This document shows, in pieces, positions 1 to 6,030 of a stretch of DNA of 17,894 nucleotides. Positions within the stretch are counted from its first letter, which is position 1. Each line of letters starts with the position of its first letter. The notes beneath the pieces were generated by a model. That model did no database searches, had not been told where the DNA came from, and saw only the letters and a program-made list of their open reading frames with translations. The position numbers and the translations under genes were made by a program. This DNA comes from an uncultured Collinsella sp. (lineage in GTDB: Bacteria; Actinomycetota; Coriobacteriia; Coriobacteriales; Coriobacteriaceae), in NCBI GenBank assembly GCA_900544755.1, contig UQWQ01000042.1, positions 1 through 17,894 of the forward strand. Direction: 5' to 3'.

Positions 1-304
1 TGGCGGGCACGTCGAGCTCGGTCTCGGGCGTGATACGGGCGCGGTCGGCGACGTCGCCGGGGGCAGAGGCGCGGCGCTCGGGGAAGCGCTCGGCCATGGC
101 ATCCATGGCGGTGTCGAAGGCGTCAACTGCGCCATGGAACTGCTCGTCCAGACCCTCGACCTCAACGGCCTCGGCGGGTGCGGCGGCAAGCTCGTTCGAA
201 AGCTCGAGCTTGGTCTGGTTCATCTTGAGCCAGCCCCAAGTGGCGGCCGGCATCGCATTAACCTGCTCGAGCGTGGTCGCAGCGGTGTTCGTGGTCTGTT
301 TCAT
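1..304 (-). CDS. sufD: SufD, Fe-S cluster scaffold subunit (N-terminal part, runs off left edge)
   Basis: This is the first 101 codons of a protein that continues beyond the window. Reading the minus strand from the ATG at 304 gives a protein beginning MKQTTNTAATTLEQVNAMPA and then TWGWLKMNQTKLEL, the tryptophan-rich start seen in SufD proteins. Its ATG shares one base with the sufB stop codon (TAATG), so translation is very probably coupled. SufD is a paralogue of SufB; in known Suf systems SufB, SufC and SufD form the complex on which new Fe-S clusters are built in the cytoplasm. The C-terminal beta-helix domain with the functional residues is outside the window, so the gene could be shorter or broken without it showing here. 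The identification rests on the N-terminus plus its place directly after sufB. Confidence 0.85.
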   Translation of the reverse strand, partial: MKQTTNTAATTLEQVNAMPAATWGWLKMNQTKLELSNELAAAPAEAVEVEGLDEQFHGAVDAFDTAMDAMAERFPERRASAPGDVADRARITPETELDVPA

Positions 305-1716
305 TATCCGATCGCTCCTTCCATCTCGAGCTTGATCAGGTTGTTCATCTCGACGGCGTACTCCAGCGGCAGCTCCTTGGAGACCGGGTTGGCAAAGCCG
401 TTGACGATCATGGTGCGGGCCTCTTCTTCCGAGATGCCGCGGCTCATCAGGTAGAACACCTTGTCATCGCCGATGCGTCCGATGGTGGCCTCGTGGCCGA
501 TGTCGACATTCTTGGCGCGGATGTCCATGGCGGGGATGGTGTCGGAGCGGCTTTGGTCGTCGAGCATGAGCGACTGGCAGCTCACGGTTGCCTTGGAGCC
601 CTCGGCCTTAGGCGTGGCCACGATGGAGCTGCGGAAGGTCTGGATGCCGCCGCTCTTGGAGATGCCCTTGGTCTCGACGGTCGCCGAGGTCTCGGGGGCG
701 TTGAGCACGACCTTGCAGCCGGTGTCGAGATTCTGCCCGGCGCCGGCAAAGGTGATGCCGGTAAAGCTCGAGCGGGCGCGGCGGCCGTTGAGCACGCTCA
801 TGGGGTAGAGGTAGCCCACGTGGCTGCCGAAGGAGCCGCTGATCCACTCGATGTCGCCGTCCTCGTCCACGCGCGCACGCTTGGTGTTGAGGTTGTACAT
901 GTTCTTGGACCAGTTCTCGATGGTCGAGTAGCGCAGGTGCGCACGCTTGCCCACAAAGAGCTCCACGGCGCCGGCGTGGAGGTTGGCCACGTTGTACTTG
1001 GGCGCGGAGCAGCCCTCGATAAAGTGCAGGTCGGCATGGTCCTCGACAATGATGAGCGTGTGCTCAAACTGGCCGGCGCCCTTGGCGTTGAGGCGGAAGT
1101 AGCTCTGCAGCGGAAAATCGAGCTTGGTGCCCTTGGGCACGTAGACAAACGAGCCGCCCGACCAGACGGCGCCGTGCAGGGCCGCAAACTTGTGGTCGGT
1201 GGGCGGGATGAGCGTCATAAACTTCTCGTGGATGAGCGGCTCCCACTGCGGATCGTGCAGGGCCTCCTCGATGCCGGAGTAGACGATGCCCATCTTGGAC
1301 GCCGTATCCTGCATGTTGTGGTAGACCAGCTCGGAGTCGTATTGCGCGCCGACGCCCGCCAGGTAGCTGCGCTCGGCGTCGGGGATGCCCAGGCGCTCAA
1401 AGGTGTTCTTGATGTCGTCGGGCACCGACTCCCAGTCGTGCTTTTGGTCGGTGTTGGGCTTGACGTAGGTGACGATGTTGTCCATGTCCAAGCCCTCGAT
1501 GGAGGGGCCCCACGTCGGATCCGGGAAGCGGTTGAAGATCTCGAGGGACTTTAAGCGCAGGTCGAGCATCCACTGCGGCTCGTCCTTCCTGGCGCTGATC
1601 TCGCGCACGATGTCGGGCGTGATGCCGGCGTCGAGGCGCTCGAATCCCTCCTCGCCATAGGTGAAGTCGTAGAGGCTGCGGTCGATGTCCGCGACCTCGG
1701 TGCGGTTCTTGGTCAT
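304..1716 (-). CDS. sufB: SufB, Fe-S cluster assembly scaffold protein
   Basis: The 470-aa protein is close to the usual SufB length. It shows the conserved C-terminal beta-helix features: TVSCQSLMLDDQSRSDTIP with a cysteine at about residue 380, which aligns with the Cys of E. coli SufB required for cluster assembly, then IGHEATIGRIGDD (His408, Glu409), then SRGISEEEARTMIVNGFANP. The N-terminus contains EPQWMLDLRLKSLEIF, also typical. SufB accepts sulfur and iron and holds the nascent Fe-S cluster in the SufBCD complex. The ATG at 1716 lies 12 bases after the sufC stop, and its stop overlaps the sufD start, so the three genes form one operon. Nothing looks truncated or frameshifted. Identification is secure. 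Confidence 0.97.
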   Translation of the reverse strand: MTKNRTEVADIDRSLYDFTYGEEGFERLDAGITPDIVREISARKDEPQWMLDLRLKSLEIFNRFPDPTWGPSIEGLDMDNIVTYVKPNTDQKHDWESVPDDIKNTFERLGIPDAERSYLAGVGAQYDSELVYHNMQDTASKMGIVYSGIEEALHDPQWEPLIHEKFMTLIPPTDHKFAALHGAVWSGGSFVYVPKGTKLDFPLQSYFRLNAKGAGQFEHTLIIVEDHADLHFIEGCSAPKYNVANLHAGAVELFVGKRAHLRYSTIENWSKNMYNLNTKRARVDEDGDIEWISGSFGSHVGYLYPMSVLNGRRARSSFTGITFAGAGQNLDTGCKVVLNAPETSATVETKGISKSGGIQTFRSSIVATPKAEGSKATVSCQSLMLDDQSRSDTIPAMDIRAKNVDIGHEATIGRIGDDKVFYLMSRGISEEEARTMIVNGFANPVSKELPLEYAVEMNNLIKLEMEGAIG

Positions 1717-1728
1717 TGCGTCGCCCCT

Positions 1729-2529
1729 TTACGCCTGCTGCTCGGCAGCGGCGGCCTCGGCCTGGGCGCGCTGCTCGGCGGCCTCGCGCTCGAAGGTCTC
1801 AAAGCCGTTCTTGTCGATCCAGGGGATCAGCGAGGCGTCGTCCTCGCGCACGATGTGGCCCTTGACCATTACGTGGACGCGATCGACATCCAGGTGCTCC
1901 AGGATGCGCGTGTTGTGCGTGATGATGAGCATGGAGCCGTCGCAGCTCTTGCGGTAGGCGTCCATACCGTGGCTGACGGTGGACAGGGCGTCGACGTCCA
2001 GGCCGGAGTCGGTCTCGTCCAAGATGGCGAGCTTGGGCTGCAGCAGCAGAAGCTGGAGCATCTCGACCTTCTTTTTCTCGCCGCCCGAGAAGCCCACGCC
2101 CAGCTCACGGTTGAGGTAGGCGGTATCCATGTTAAGCTCGGCCGCGAGCTCCTTGACGCGACGACGGAATTCCTTGCCCTTCATCTCCAAGCCGGGGCGG
2201 CCGGCGATACTGGCGCGCAAAAAGCTCGACAGTGGCACGCCGGGGATCTCGACCGGGGCCTGGAAGCTCAGGAACAGGCCGGCGCGCGAGCGCTTGTCGG
2301 TGGTGAGCTCGGTGATGTCCTGGCCGTCAAAGACGATGCGGCCGTCGTTGACCGTGTAGACGGGGTCGCCCATGACCAGGTGGCCAAGGGTGGACTTGCC
2401 GGCGCCGTTGGGTCCCATCAACACGTGGGTCTCGCCGGCGGCGACGTTAAGGTTGACGTTGTGGAGGATGGTCTTCTCGTCCACGGAGGCGGTCAGACCT
2501 TCGATGGAAAGCAGCGGATTTGCGCTCAT
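1729..2529 (-). CDS. sufC: SufC, ABC-type ATPase of the Fe-S assembly complex
   Basis: This soluble ABC ATPase drives conformational change in SufBCD during Fe-S assembly. Visible motifs in the 266-aa protein are Walker A GPNGAGKST (39-47), Q-loop SFQ (about 88-90), the SufC-type signature FSGGEKKK (147-154), Walker B LAILDE (167-172) followed by TDSGLDVDAL, and the switch histidine in IITH (205). I chose the ATG at 2529 (MSANPLLSIEGL) because AGAGGG sits about 4 bases upstream and homologues start near this point. A longer reading from 2559 would add ten residues (MSTPYTERDS) without family support. The last 20 residues form a Glu/Gln/Ala-rich tail of unknown use. It is the first gene of the sufCBD operon. 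Confidence 0.95.
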   Translation of the reverse strand: MSANPLLSIEGLTASVDEKTILHNVNLNVAAGETHVLMGPNGAGKSTLGHLVMGDPVYTVNDGRIVFDGQDITELTTDKRSRAGLFLSFQAPVEIPGVPLSSFLRASIAGRPGLEMKGKEFRRRVKELAAELNMDTAYLNRELGVGFSGGEKKKVEMLQLLLLQPKLAILDETDSGLDVDALSTVSHGMDAYRKSCDGSMLIITHNTRILEHLDVDRVHVMVKGHIVREDDASLIPWIDKNGFETFEREAAEQRAQAEAAAAEQQA

Positions 2530-2593
2530 GCTGTCCCTCTCTGTATATGGTGTACTCATGGGTGTACGAAACCCTAGGAATCTTCTCGGAATA

Positions 2594-2621
2594 AAGTTAC
2601 TATGGGTTCGGCGTTAGTCAA
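2594..2621 (-). promoter_or_regulatory. Candidate promoter of the suf operon
   Basis: On the minus strand TTGACT (2616-2621) is followed after 16 bases by TAACTT (2594-2599), a reasonable sigma70-type pair ending about 65 bases before the sufC start. The -35 element lies inside an inverted repeat, TTAGTC (2614-2619) against GACTAA (2632-2637), with an inner GGG/CCC pairing. A protein bound there would cover the -35. This is assigned by eye; the -10 is weak. Confidence 0.45.
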
Positions 2622-2659
2622 GGGAAAACCCGACTAATCCACTCGACTTTTCTAGATGT

Positions 2660-2729
2660 GGGACATAATAATCAGGTTTGTTTGCTCCGCTTGCATAGGA
2701 TTTGGGACAAACAAGCCTGGTTTTGTCCC
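2660..2729 (+). promoter_or_regulatory. Duplicated operator-like motif upstream of the Rrf2 regulator
   Basis: The pattern GGGACA-N9-GGTTT occurs twice: at 2660-2679 and, 44 bases further on, at 2704-2723. The second copy lies within a clean inverted repeat, GGGACAAA (2704-2711) and TTTGTCCC (2722-2729), with a 10-base centre. A 44-base pitch is about four helical turns, so two bound dimers would lie on the same face. The sites fall between the divergent suf operon and the Rrf2 regulator gene, where autoregulating Rrf2 proteins bind. Which protein binds is inference. A weak forward promoter (TCGACT 2643-2648, TAATAA 2666-2671, 17-base spacing) would overlap the first copy. Confidence 0.5.
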
Positions 2730-2750
2730 AGTAACGATGGTAGGGTAGGT

Positions 2751-3182
2751 ATGCTCATTTCTTCTAAGGGCCGCTATGCCCTCCGACTGATGATCTATAT
2801 CGCGGCGCTCGGTGACGCCGAGGGCAAGATTGCTCTGCGCGAGGTTGCCGACCGCGAGCACATTTCGCAGAAGTATCTGGAACAGCTGGTTCGTCCGCTT
2901 ATGAAGGCTGGCCTGCTTAAGAGCGTGCGCGGCAAGGGCGGCGGCTACATGATGGCCAAGGATCCCTCCGAGGTGCGTGCTGGCGACATCCTGCGCGCTG
3001 TCGAGGGCAGTACTGCTCCGGTGGCGTGCGATGGTATCGACAACAGCTGCGCCCGCAGCGATCTCTGCTCGACCGTCAAATTCTGGCGCGGTCTGGACGA
3101 CGTGATCGAAAAGTACGTCGACGGCGTGACGTTGGCCGACCTTGCTGCCGTCCCCGAGATCAACTTCGACATTAAGCTGTAG
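2751..3182 (+). CDS. Rrf2/IscR-family Fe-S-sensing transcriptional regulator
   Basis: The 143-aa protein begins MLISSKGRYALRLMIYIA, the standard Rrf2 opening. A winged-helix DNA-binding region follows (about 26-67), with ADREHISQKYLEQLVRPL as the helix-turn-helix and RGKGGGY as the wing. Three cysteines at 93, 100 and 106 match the cluster-binding trio of IscR-like regulators. The first spacing is CX6C rather than the CX5C of E. coli IscR; the second is CX5C. It is transcribed away from sufCBD, so its likely role is to sense Fe-S status and control the suf genes and itself. The ATG at 2751 was preferred because family members start here; an upstream in-frame start at 2658 adds 31 residues with no Rrf2 similarity. 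The ribosome binding site (TAGGGTAGGT) is weak. The mntA-like gene starts 8 bases after the stop. Confidence 0.92.
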   Translation: MLISSKGRYALRLMIYIAALGDAEGKIALREVADREHISQKYLEQLVRPLMKAGLLKSVRGKGGGYMMAKDPSEVRAGDILRAVEGSTAPVACDGIDNSCARSDLCSTVKFWRGLDDVIEKYVDGVTLADLAAVPEINFDIKL

Positions 3183-3190
3183 GGCTGCAG

Positions 3191-3478
3191 ATGGTATCTC
3201 TCGACAAGGTGTACAAGCAAATTGAGATTTTTGCTCGGGAATGTGACGCCGAGAGGGTTGTGCTGTTTGGTTCTCGTGCCCGCGGTGACAACTTACCTAA
3301 GAGCGATATTGATATTGCTGTAGCAGGTTGCCGGGATTTCGACCGTTTCTCATATCTGATAGAGGAGCGTCTTGATACTCTTTTAGATATAGACGTCGTC
3401 AATCTGGATGAGTCCTTATCGCAGCAATTGCTCGATGAAATTGCCAGGGATGGTGTGATTCTGTATGAAAAAATATGA
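3191..3478 (+). CDS. MntA-like minimal nucleotidyltransferase (antitoxin candidate)
   Basis: This 95-aa protein is a minimal nucleotidyltransferase of the MNT (NTP_transf_2) type. It contains GSRARGDNLPKSDIDIAV (27-44): the GSxxxG nucleotide-binding motif, the metal ligands Asp39 and Asp41, and a plausible third acidic ligand at Asp68 (LDIDVVNLD). In characterised MntA/HepT systems the MNT protein transfers AMP to a tyrosine of the HEPN toxin and so neutralises it. The gene overlaps the next gene by 14 bases and starts 8 bases after the Rrf2 gene, so all three are probably on one transcript. It is more AT-rich than the suf genes, which suggests it was acquired. All catalytic residues appear intact. 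It could instead belong to the HI0073-type pairs of unknown function. Confidence 0.85.
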   Translation: MVSLDKVYKQIEIFARECDAERVVLFGSRARGDNLPKSDIDIAVAGCRDFDRFSYLIEERLDTLLDIDVVNLDESLSQQLLDEIARDGVILYEKI

Positions 3479-3884
3479 GAACTTTGCCAGCGCCTTGGCG
3501 AATCTTGAGGATGCACCCAATCAGGATCTTAGCAATGATTTTGTTCAGAGTGGATTGATTAATAAGTTCAACCTTCAGTTTGAACTGAGCTGGAAGCTCC
3601 TTAAACGTCTGCTCGAGTATGAGGGCGCCACGCTTGCTGCATCGGGGTCTCCTCGTGCCATCTTGAAGGAAGCCTACCGATTCTACGACTTTATTGATGA
3701 GGCGGCATGGCTAGATATGCTCAGAGACCGCAATACGAACGTCCATATCTATGACAACAAGCTCGCTCAAGATTTGATTCAGCGTATCCTGAACGTCTAT
3801 ATCCCCGCTTTCTGTCAGTTGAGAGACGGGCTGATGGGACGCTACGGCGATCTTCTTCTGGTGCCCGACGACCAGTTTGTTTAA
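3465..3884 (+). CDS. HepT-like HEPN protein, HI0074 family (toxin candidate)
   Basis: The 139-aa, mostly helical protein resembles the HI0074 / nucleotidyltransferase substrate-binding family. Landmarks are FNLQFELSWKLLKRLLEYEG (35-54), SPRAILKEAYR (62-72) and RDRNTNVHIYDN (87-98). The last contains R89-X4-H94-X-Y96, an exact RX4HXY motif. In HepT toxins this motif holds the RNase residues (Arg, His) and the tyrosine that MntA AMPylates. The gene overlaps the MNT gene by 14 bases, so the two are translationally coupled partners. The order here (MNT first, HEPN second) is the HI0073-HI0074 order. I infer a type VII-like toxin-antitoxin pair; toxicity is not demonstrated by sequence. Confidence 0.8.
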   Translation: MKKYENFASALANLEDAPNQDLSNDFVQSGLINKFNLQFELSWKLLKRLLEYEGATLAASGSPRAILKEAYRFYDFIDEAAWLDMLRDRNTNVHIYDNKLAQDLIQRILNVYIPAFCQLRDGLMGRYGDLLLVPDDQFV

Positions 3885-3893
3885 TTCCTTTAG

Positions 3894-3951
3894 ATTTCGC
3901 GGATTTCGCGGAGGGTTGTTGCCGTTTACCGAGGGGTTGTTGTGCAACAAC
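3894..3951. repeat. Short direct and inverted repeats between hepT-like gene and surface-protein gene
   Basis: The 137-base gap holds a 9-base tandem duplication, ATTTCGCGG at 3894-3902 and 3903-3911. After it come two near copies of GAGGGGTTGTTG (the first lacks one G), and then a small hairpin, GTTGTT-GTGC-AACAAC (3936-3951). No run of T follows the hairpin, so it is not a convincing intrinsic terminator. No clear promoter for the next gene was identified. Confidence 0.5.
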
Positions 3952-4021
3952 GGGCGAGCTGCAATACTTACTCTTATCTTTGCAAACTGCACTTTAACTA
4001 CACCAATGCAGGGAGGATCTT

Positions 4022-5830
4022 ATGCAGCCCAAGCATTCTGCTATTGTCGCGGGCCTGACGCTGGCGCTTTCGTTTGGCGCCGTTACCGCACCCGCACCCG
4101 CTGCCGCCGAGGAGCCCACACCGGGCGTTGCCTCGGATGCGACCGATATCGATAAGGGTCTCTATACCCAGCAGTCCTTCTCGGGCGTGCTGAGGTCGGT
4201 CCAGGGCGTTTCGTTTGTTAACGTGACCCCCGAGATGAAGTACTTTACCAAGTACGAGAGCCATGGCAACTATAACCAGGGCTTTTCGTATGGCGACGGC
4301 TATAACGCGCTGGGTTATTACCAGTTCGACCGTCGATGGTCGCTCATTCCGTTTATGAAGCAGGCCTACAACTACAACCCCGAAAAATACAGCATGCTCA
4401 AGGATGCGATTGATCGCGGCAGCGAGATTTCCAACACGAGCAATGCCATGTACGAGAACGGCCAGCTCACCGAGTTGGGCCGTATTGCGCAGGAGGCTTT
4501 CCAAGGTGCTTATAACACCGACCCTGTTGAGTTCTCGGCTCTGCAGGATGCGTATGCGTACAACTCGTACTATGCGGTGACCGAGGCGTGGCTCAAGAGC
4601 GGCCTGGGCATTGATATTTCGGGCCGTGCCGATTGCGTTAAGGGCATGGTGTGGAGCATCACCAACATGTGCGGCACCGGTGGTTGCAGGGACTTCTTCC
4701 GTTGGGCAAACCTTTCTAACAGTATGACTGATCGCGAGTTTGTGACGGCGCTTTCCAACAGTGTGGTCAATAACGTGGCGACCAAGTATTCGAGCCAGCC
4801 CCAGTATCATGAGGGCTGGAAGAACCGCTACCGCAACGAGCTGAAGGACTGTTTGGTTTATATCGCCGAGGACGAGGCCGCTGCCGCTGCGACGCCCGTG
4901 CAGCCCGAGCCTACGCCGGCGCCTGATTCGAATGACGACTCGCGTAACGATGCCAATGATGACAGGATGGATGCGCCCTCGACCGATGCTGACGGTGATG
5001 GCTCTGCTGGTGGCACTACCAACAACGGCTCTACCTCGAACGGCTCCGTTTCGAACGGCTCTGCTGCGGGCGATTCGTCTTCAAGCTCTGCCGGCAATAC
5101 GGATGGCGCCGCTTCTGGTTCGACCGACGCTGATACCTCTAACTCATCCACCGGCTCGAGCGATTCGTCCGTTGGCGCCGGCTCTAACAACGGCTCCGGC
5201 TCTGACGCAACCCCTGATTCCGATGCTTCCAAGGATGACTCGAATAAGGCGCCGGACGCTCCCGCTGCTTCGCCTGACAAGAAGCCTTCTTTCTCCGTGC
5301 AGCTTGGTTCTACGCTGGGCTCTTCGCTGATGGCTGGCGTCAATAACGGCTCGACCCAGAACAAGGACAACTCTGATCAGGTTTCCACGGAAAAGACCGA
5401 AGCCGCAAAGGGCGACTCCAAGGACAAGGCTTCCGAGAAGACCGAATCCGATAAGGGTTCTAGCTCTGAGGAGAAGAGCGACAAGTCCGAACAGAAGAAG
5501 GACGAGGATAAGAAGTCTGAATCTGAGGAGAAAGACAAGAGCAAGGGCAAGACTGAGGACGGAAAGCAGCAGAGCGAGGACAGCGGTAAGGGCAACACCG
5601 ATGACCAGGTCCAGGAGCAAAATGACTCCAAAACGGTGACCACTACGACCACGACGACTACAACTACCAAGTCTTCGGGCGGCAACATGCCCAAGACGGG
5701 CGATCTGATTGTGATGGCGAGCCTTGCCAGTGCAAGCTTGGCCACACTGGGCGCTACGTCTATCGTAAGTGGTAAGCATAAGCTCGATCAGCAGAAGAAG
5801 GCTTCTGGGGAGGACGGCTCGGAGGAGTAA
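4022..5830 (+). CDS. Secreted, sortase-anchored protein with lysozyme-like N-terminal domain and low-complexity stalk
   Basis: The 602-aa protein has a signal peptide (about 1-29, ending APAAA). A globular region follows (about 50-285) containing KYFTKYESHGNY and YNALGYYQFDRRWS. The Glu79-Ser pair and the GYYQF motif recall the catalytic Glu and (A)xGxYQ elements of lysozyme-like transglycosylases, so peptidoglycan cleavage is plausible but inferred. Next comes a Ser/Asn/Asp/Gly-rich stalk (about 300-415), then a Lys/Glu/Asp/Ser-rich region (about 445-535), then a threonine run (about 540-550). The sorting signal MPKTG (556-560) is a variant of LPXTG with Met first; it is followed by a hydrophobic segment and an unusually long charged tail (KHKLDQQKKASGEDGSEE). 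The ATG at 4022 is preceded by GGGAGGA. It is probably monocistronic, ended by the terminator at 5862-5897. Confidence 0.8.
   Translation: MQPKHSAIVAGLTLALSFGAVTAPAPAAAEEPTPGVASDATDIDKGLYTQQSFSGVLRSVQGVSFVNVTPEMKYFTKYESHGNYNQGFSYGDGYNALGYYQFDRRWSLIPFMKQAYNYNPEKYSMLKDAIDRGSEISNTSNAMYENGQLTELGRIAQEAFQGAYNTDPVEFSALQDAYAYNSYYAVTEAWLKSGLGIDISGRADCVKGMVWSITNMCGTGGCRDFFRWANLSNSMTDREFVTALSNSVVNNVATKYSSQPQYHEGWKNRYRNELKDCLVYIAEDEAAAAATPVQPEPTPAPDSNDDSRNDANDDRMDAPSTDADGDGSAGGTTNNGSTSNGSVSNGSAAGDSSSSSAGNTDGAASGSTDADTSNSSTGSSDSSVGAGSNNGSGSDATPDSDASKDDSNKAPDAPAASPDKKPSFSVQLGSTLGSSLMAGVNNGSTQNKDNSDQVSTEKTEAAKGDSKDKASEKTESDKGSSSEEKSDKSEQKKDEDKKSESEEKDKSKGKTEDGKQQSEDSGKGNTDDQVQEQNDSKTVTTTTTTTTTTKSSGGNMPKTGDLIVMASLASASLATLGATSIVSGKHKLDQQKKASGEDGSEE
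5024..5061 (+). repeat. 15-base periodic repeat in the stalk region
   Basis: AACGGCTC recurs at 5024, 5039 and 5054, exactly 15 bases apart, encoding a five-residue Asn-Gly-Ser-x-Ser-type unit (NNGSTSNGSVSNGS). Further AACGGCTC copies occur downstream in the same stalk. Such in-frame repeats are prone to gain or lose units, which would change stalk length. Confidence 0.7.
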
Positions 5831-5861
5831 TCTTCCAGATCGTTTTCTATAAGAGTTTGGG

Positions 5862-5897
5862 ACGGGGTCCGGTGCGGCGGCATCGGGCCCCGTTTTT
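5862..5897 (+). terminator. Rho-independent terminator of the surface-protein gene
   Basis: A 14-base stem ACGGGGTCCGGTGC (5862-5875) pairs with GCATCGGGCCCCGT (5880-5893) around a 4-base GGCG loop, with two G-T wobbles. It leads directly into a run of five T (5893-5897). It lies about 30 bases after the stop codon. Confidence 0.9.
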
Positions 5898-5969
5898 GTT
5901 GTGCAACGATTTGTTATGCCCCCTCGGGGGTCTGTTGCTACCGCTGCCCGAAACGTTTGCATGTCGATA

Positions 5970-5997
5970 TTGTTGCGCTCTACCCGCTCGCTACAAT
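5970..5997 (+). promoter_or_regulatory. Candidate promoter of the AAA-ATPase gene
   Basis: TTGTTG (5970-5975) and TACAAT (5992-5997) are separated by 16 bases. They lie about 30 bases before the GTG start at 6031 and downstream of the preceding terminator. This placement also argues against the longer reading frame that opens at 5857. Confidence 0.55.
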
Positions 5998-6030
5998 GGG
6001 CATCGTGCTGCGTTAGAGGGAGAGTTTACG

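Noticed and set aside
493..1554. Long plus-strand open frame of 353 codons
   Set aside because: It is antisense to sufB, which is certain. Its Gly/Ala/Val/Asp/His-rich translation is the usual shadow of a GC-rich gene.
1855..2577. Plus-strand open frame of 240 codons
   Set aside because: Antisense shadow of sufC with no recognisable protein features.
3936..3951. Intrinsic terminator after the HEPN gene
   Set aside because: The hairpin GTTGTT-GTGC-AACAAC is AT-rich, short and not followed by a T run.
3998..4810. Minus-strand open frame of 270 codons
   Set aside because: Lies opposite the surface-protein gene, which has a signal peptide, ribosome site and sorting signal; no features of its own.
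5144..5962. Minus-strand frame of 272 codons with Leu/Arg-rich translation
   Set aside because: Antisense of the low-complexity Ser/Lys/Glu stalk and across the terminator; the hydrophobic look is an artefact of complementing that codon bias.
5857..6030. N-terminal extension of the AAA-ATPase gene
   Set aside because: The frame is open, but it crosses the terminator and the candidate promoter, has no family similarity, and GTG 6031 has a good ribosome site.
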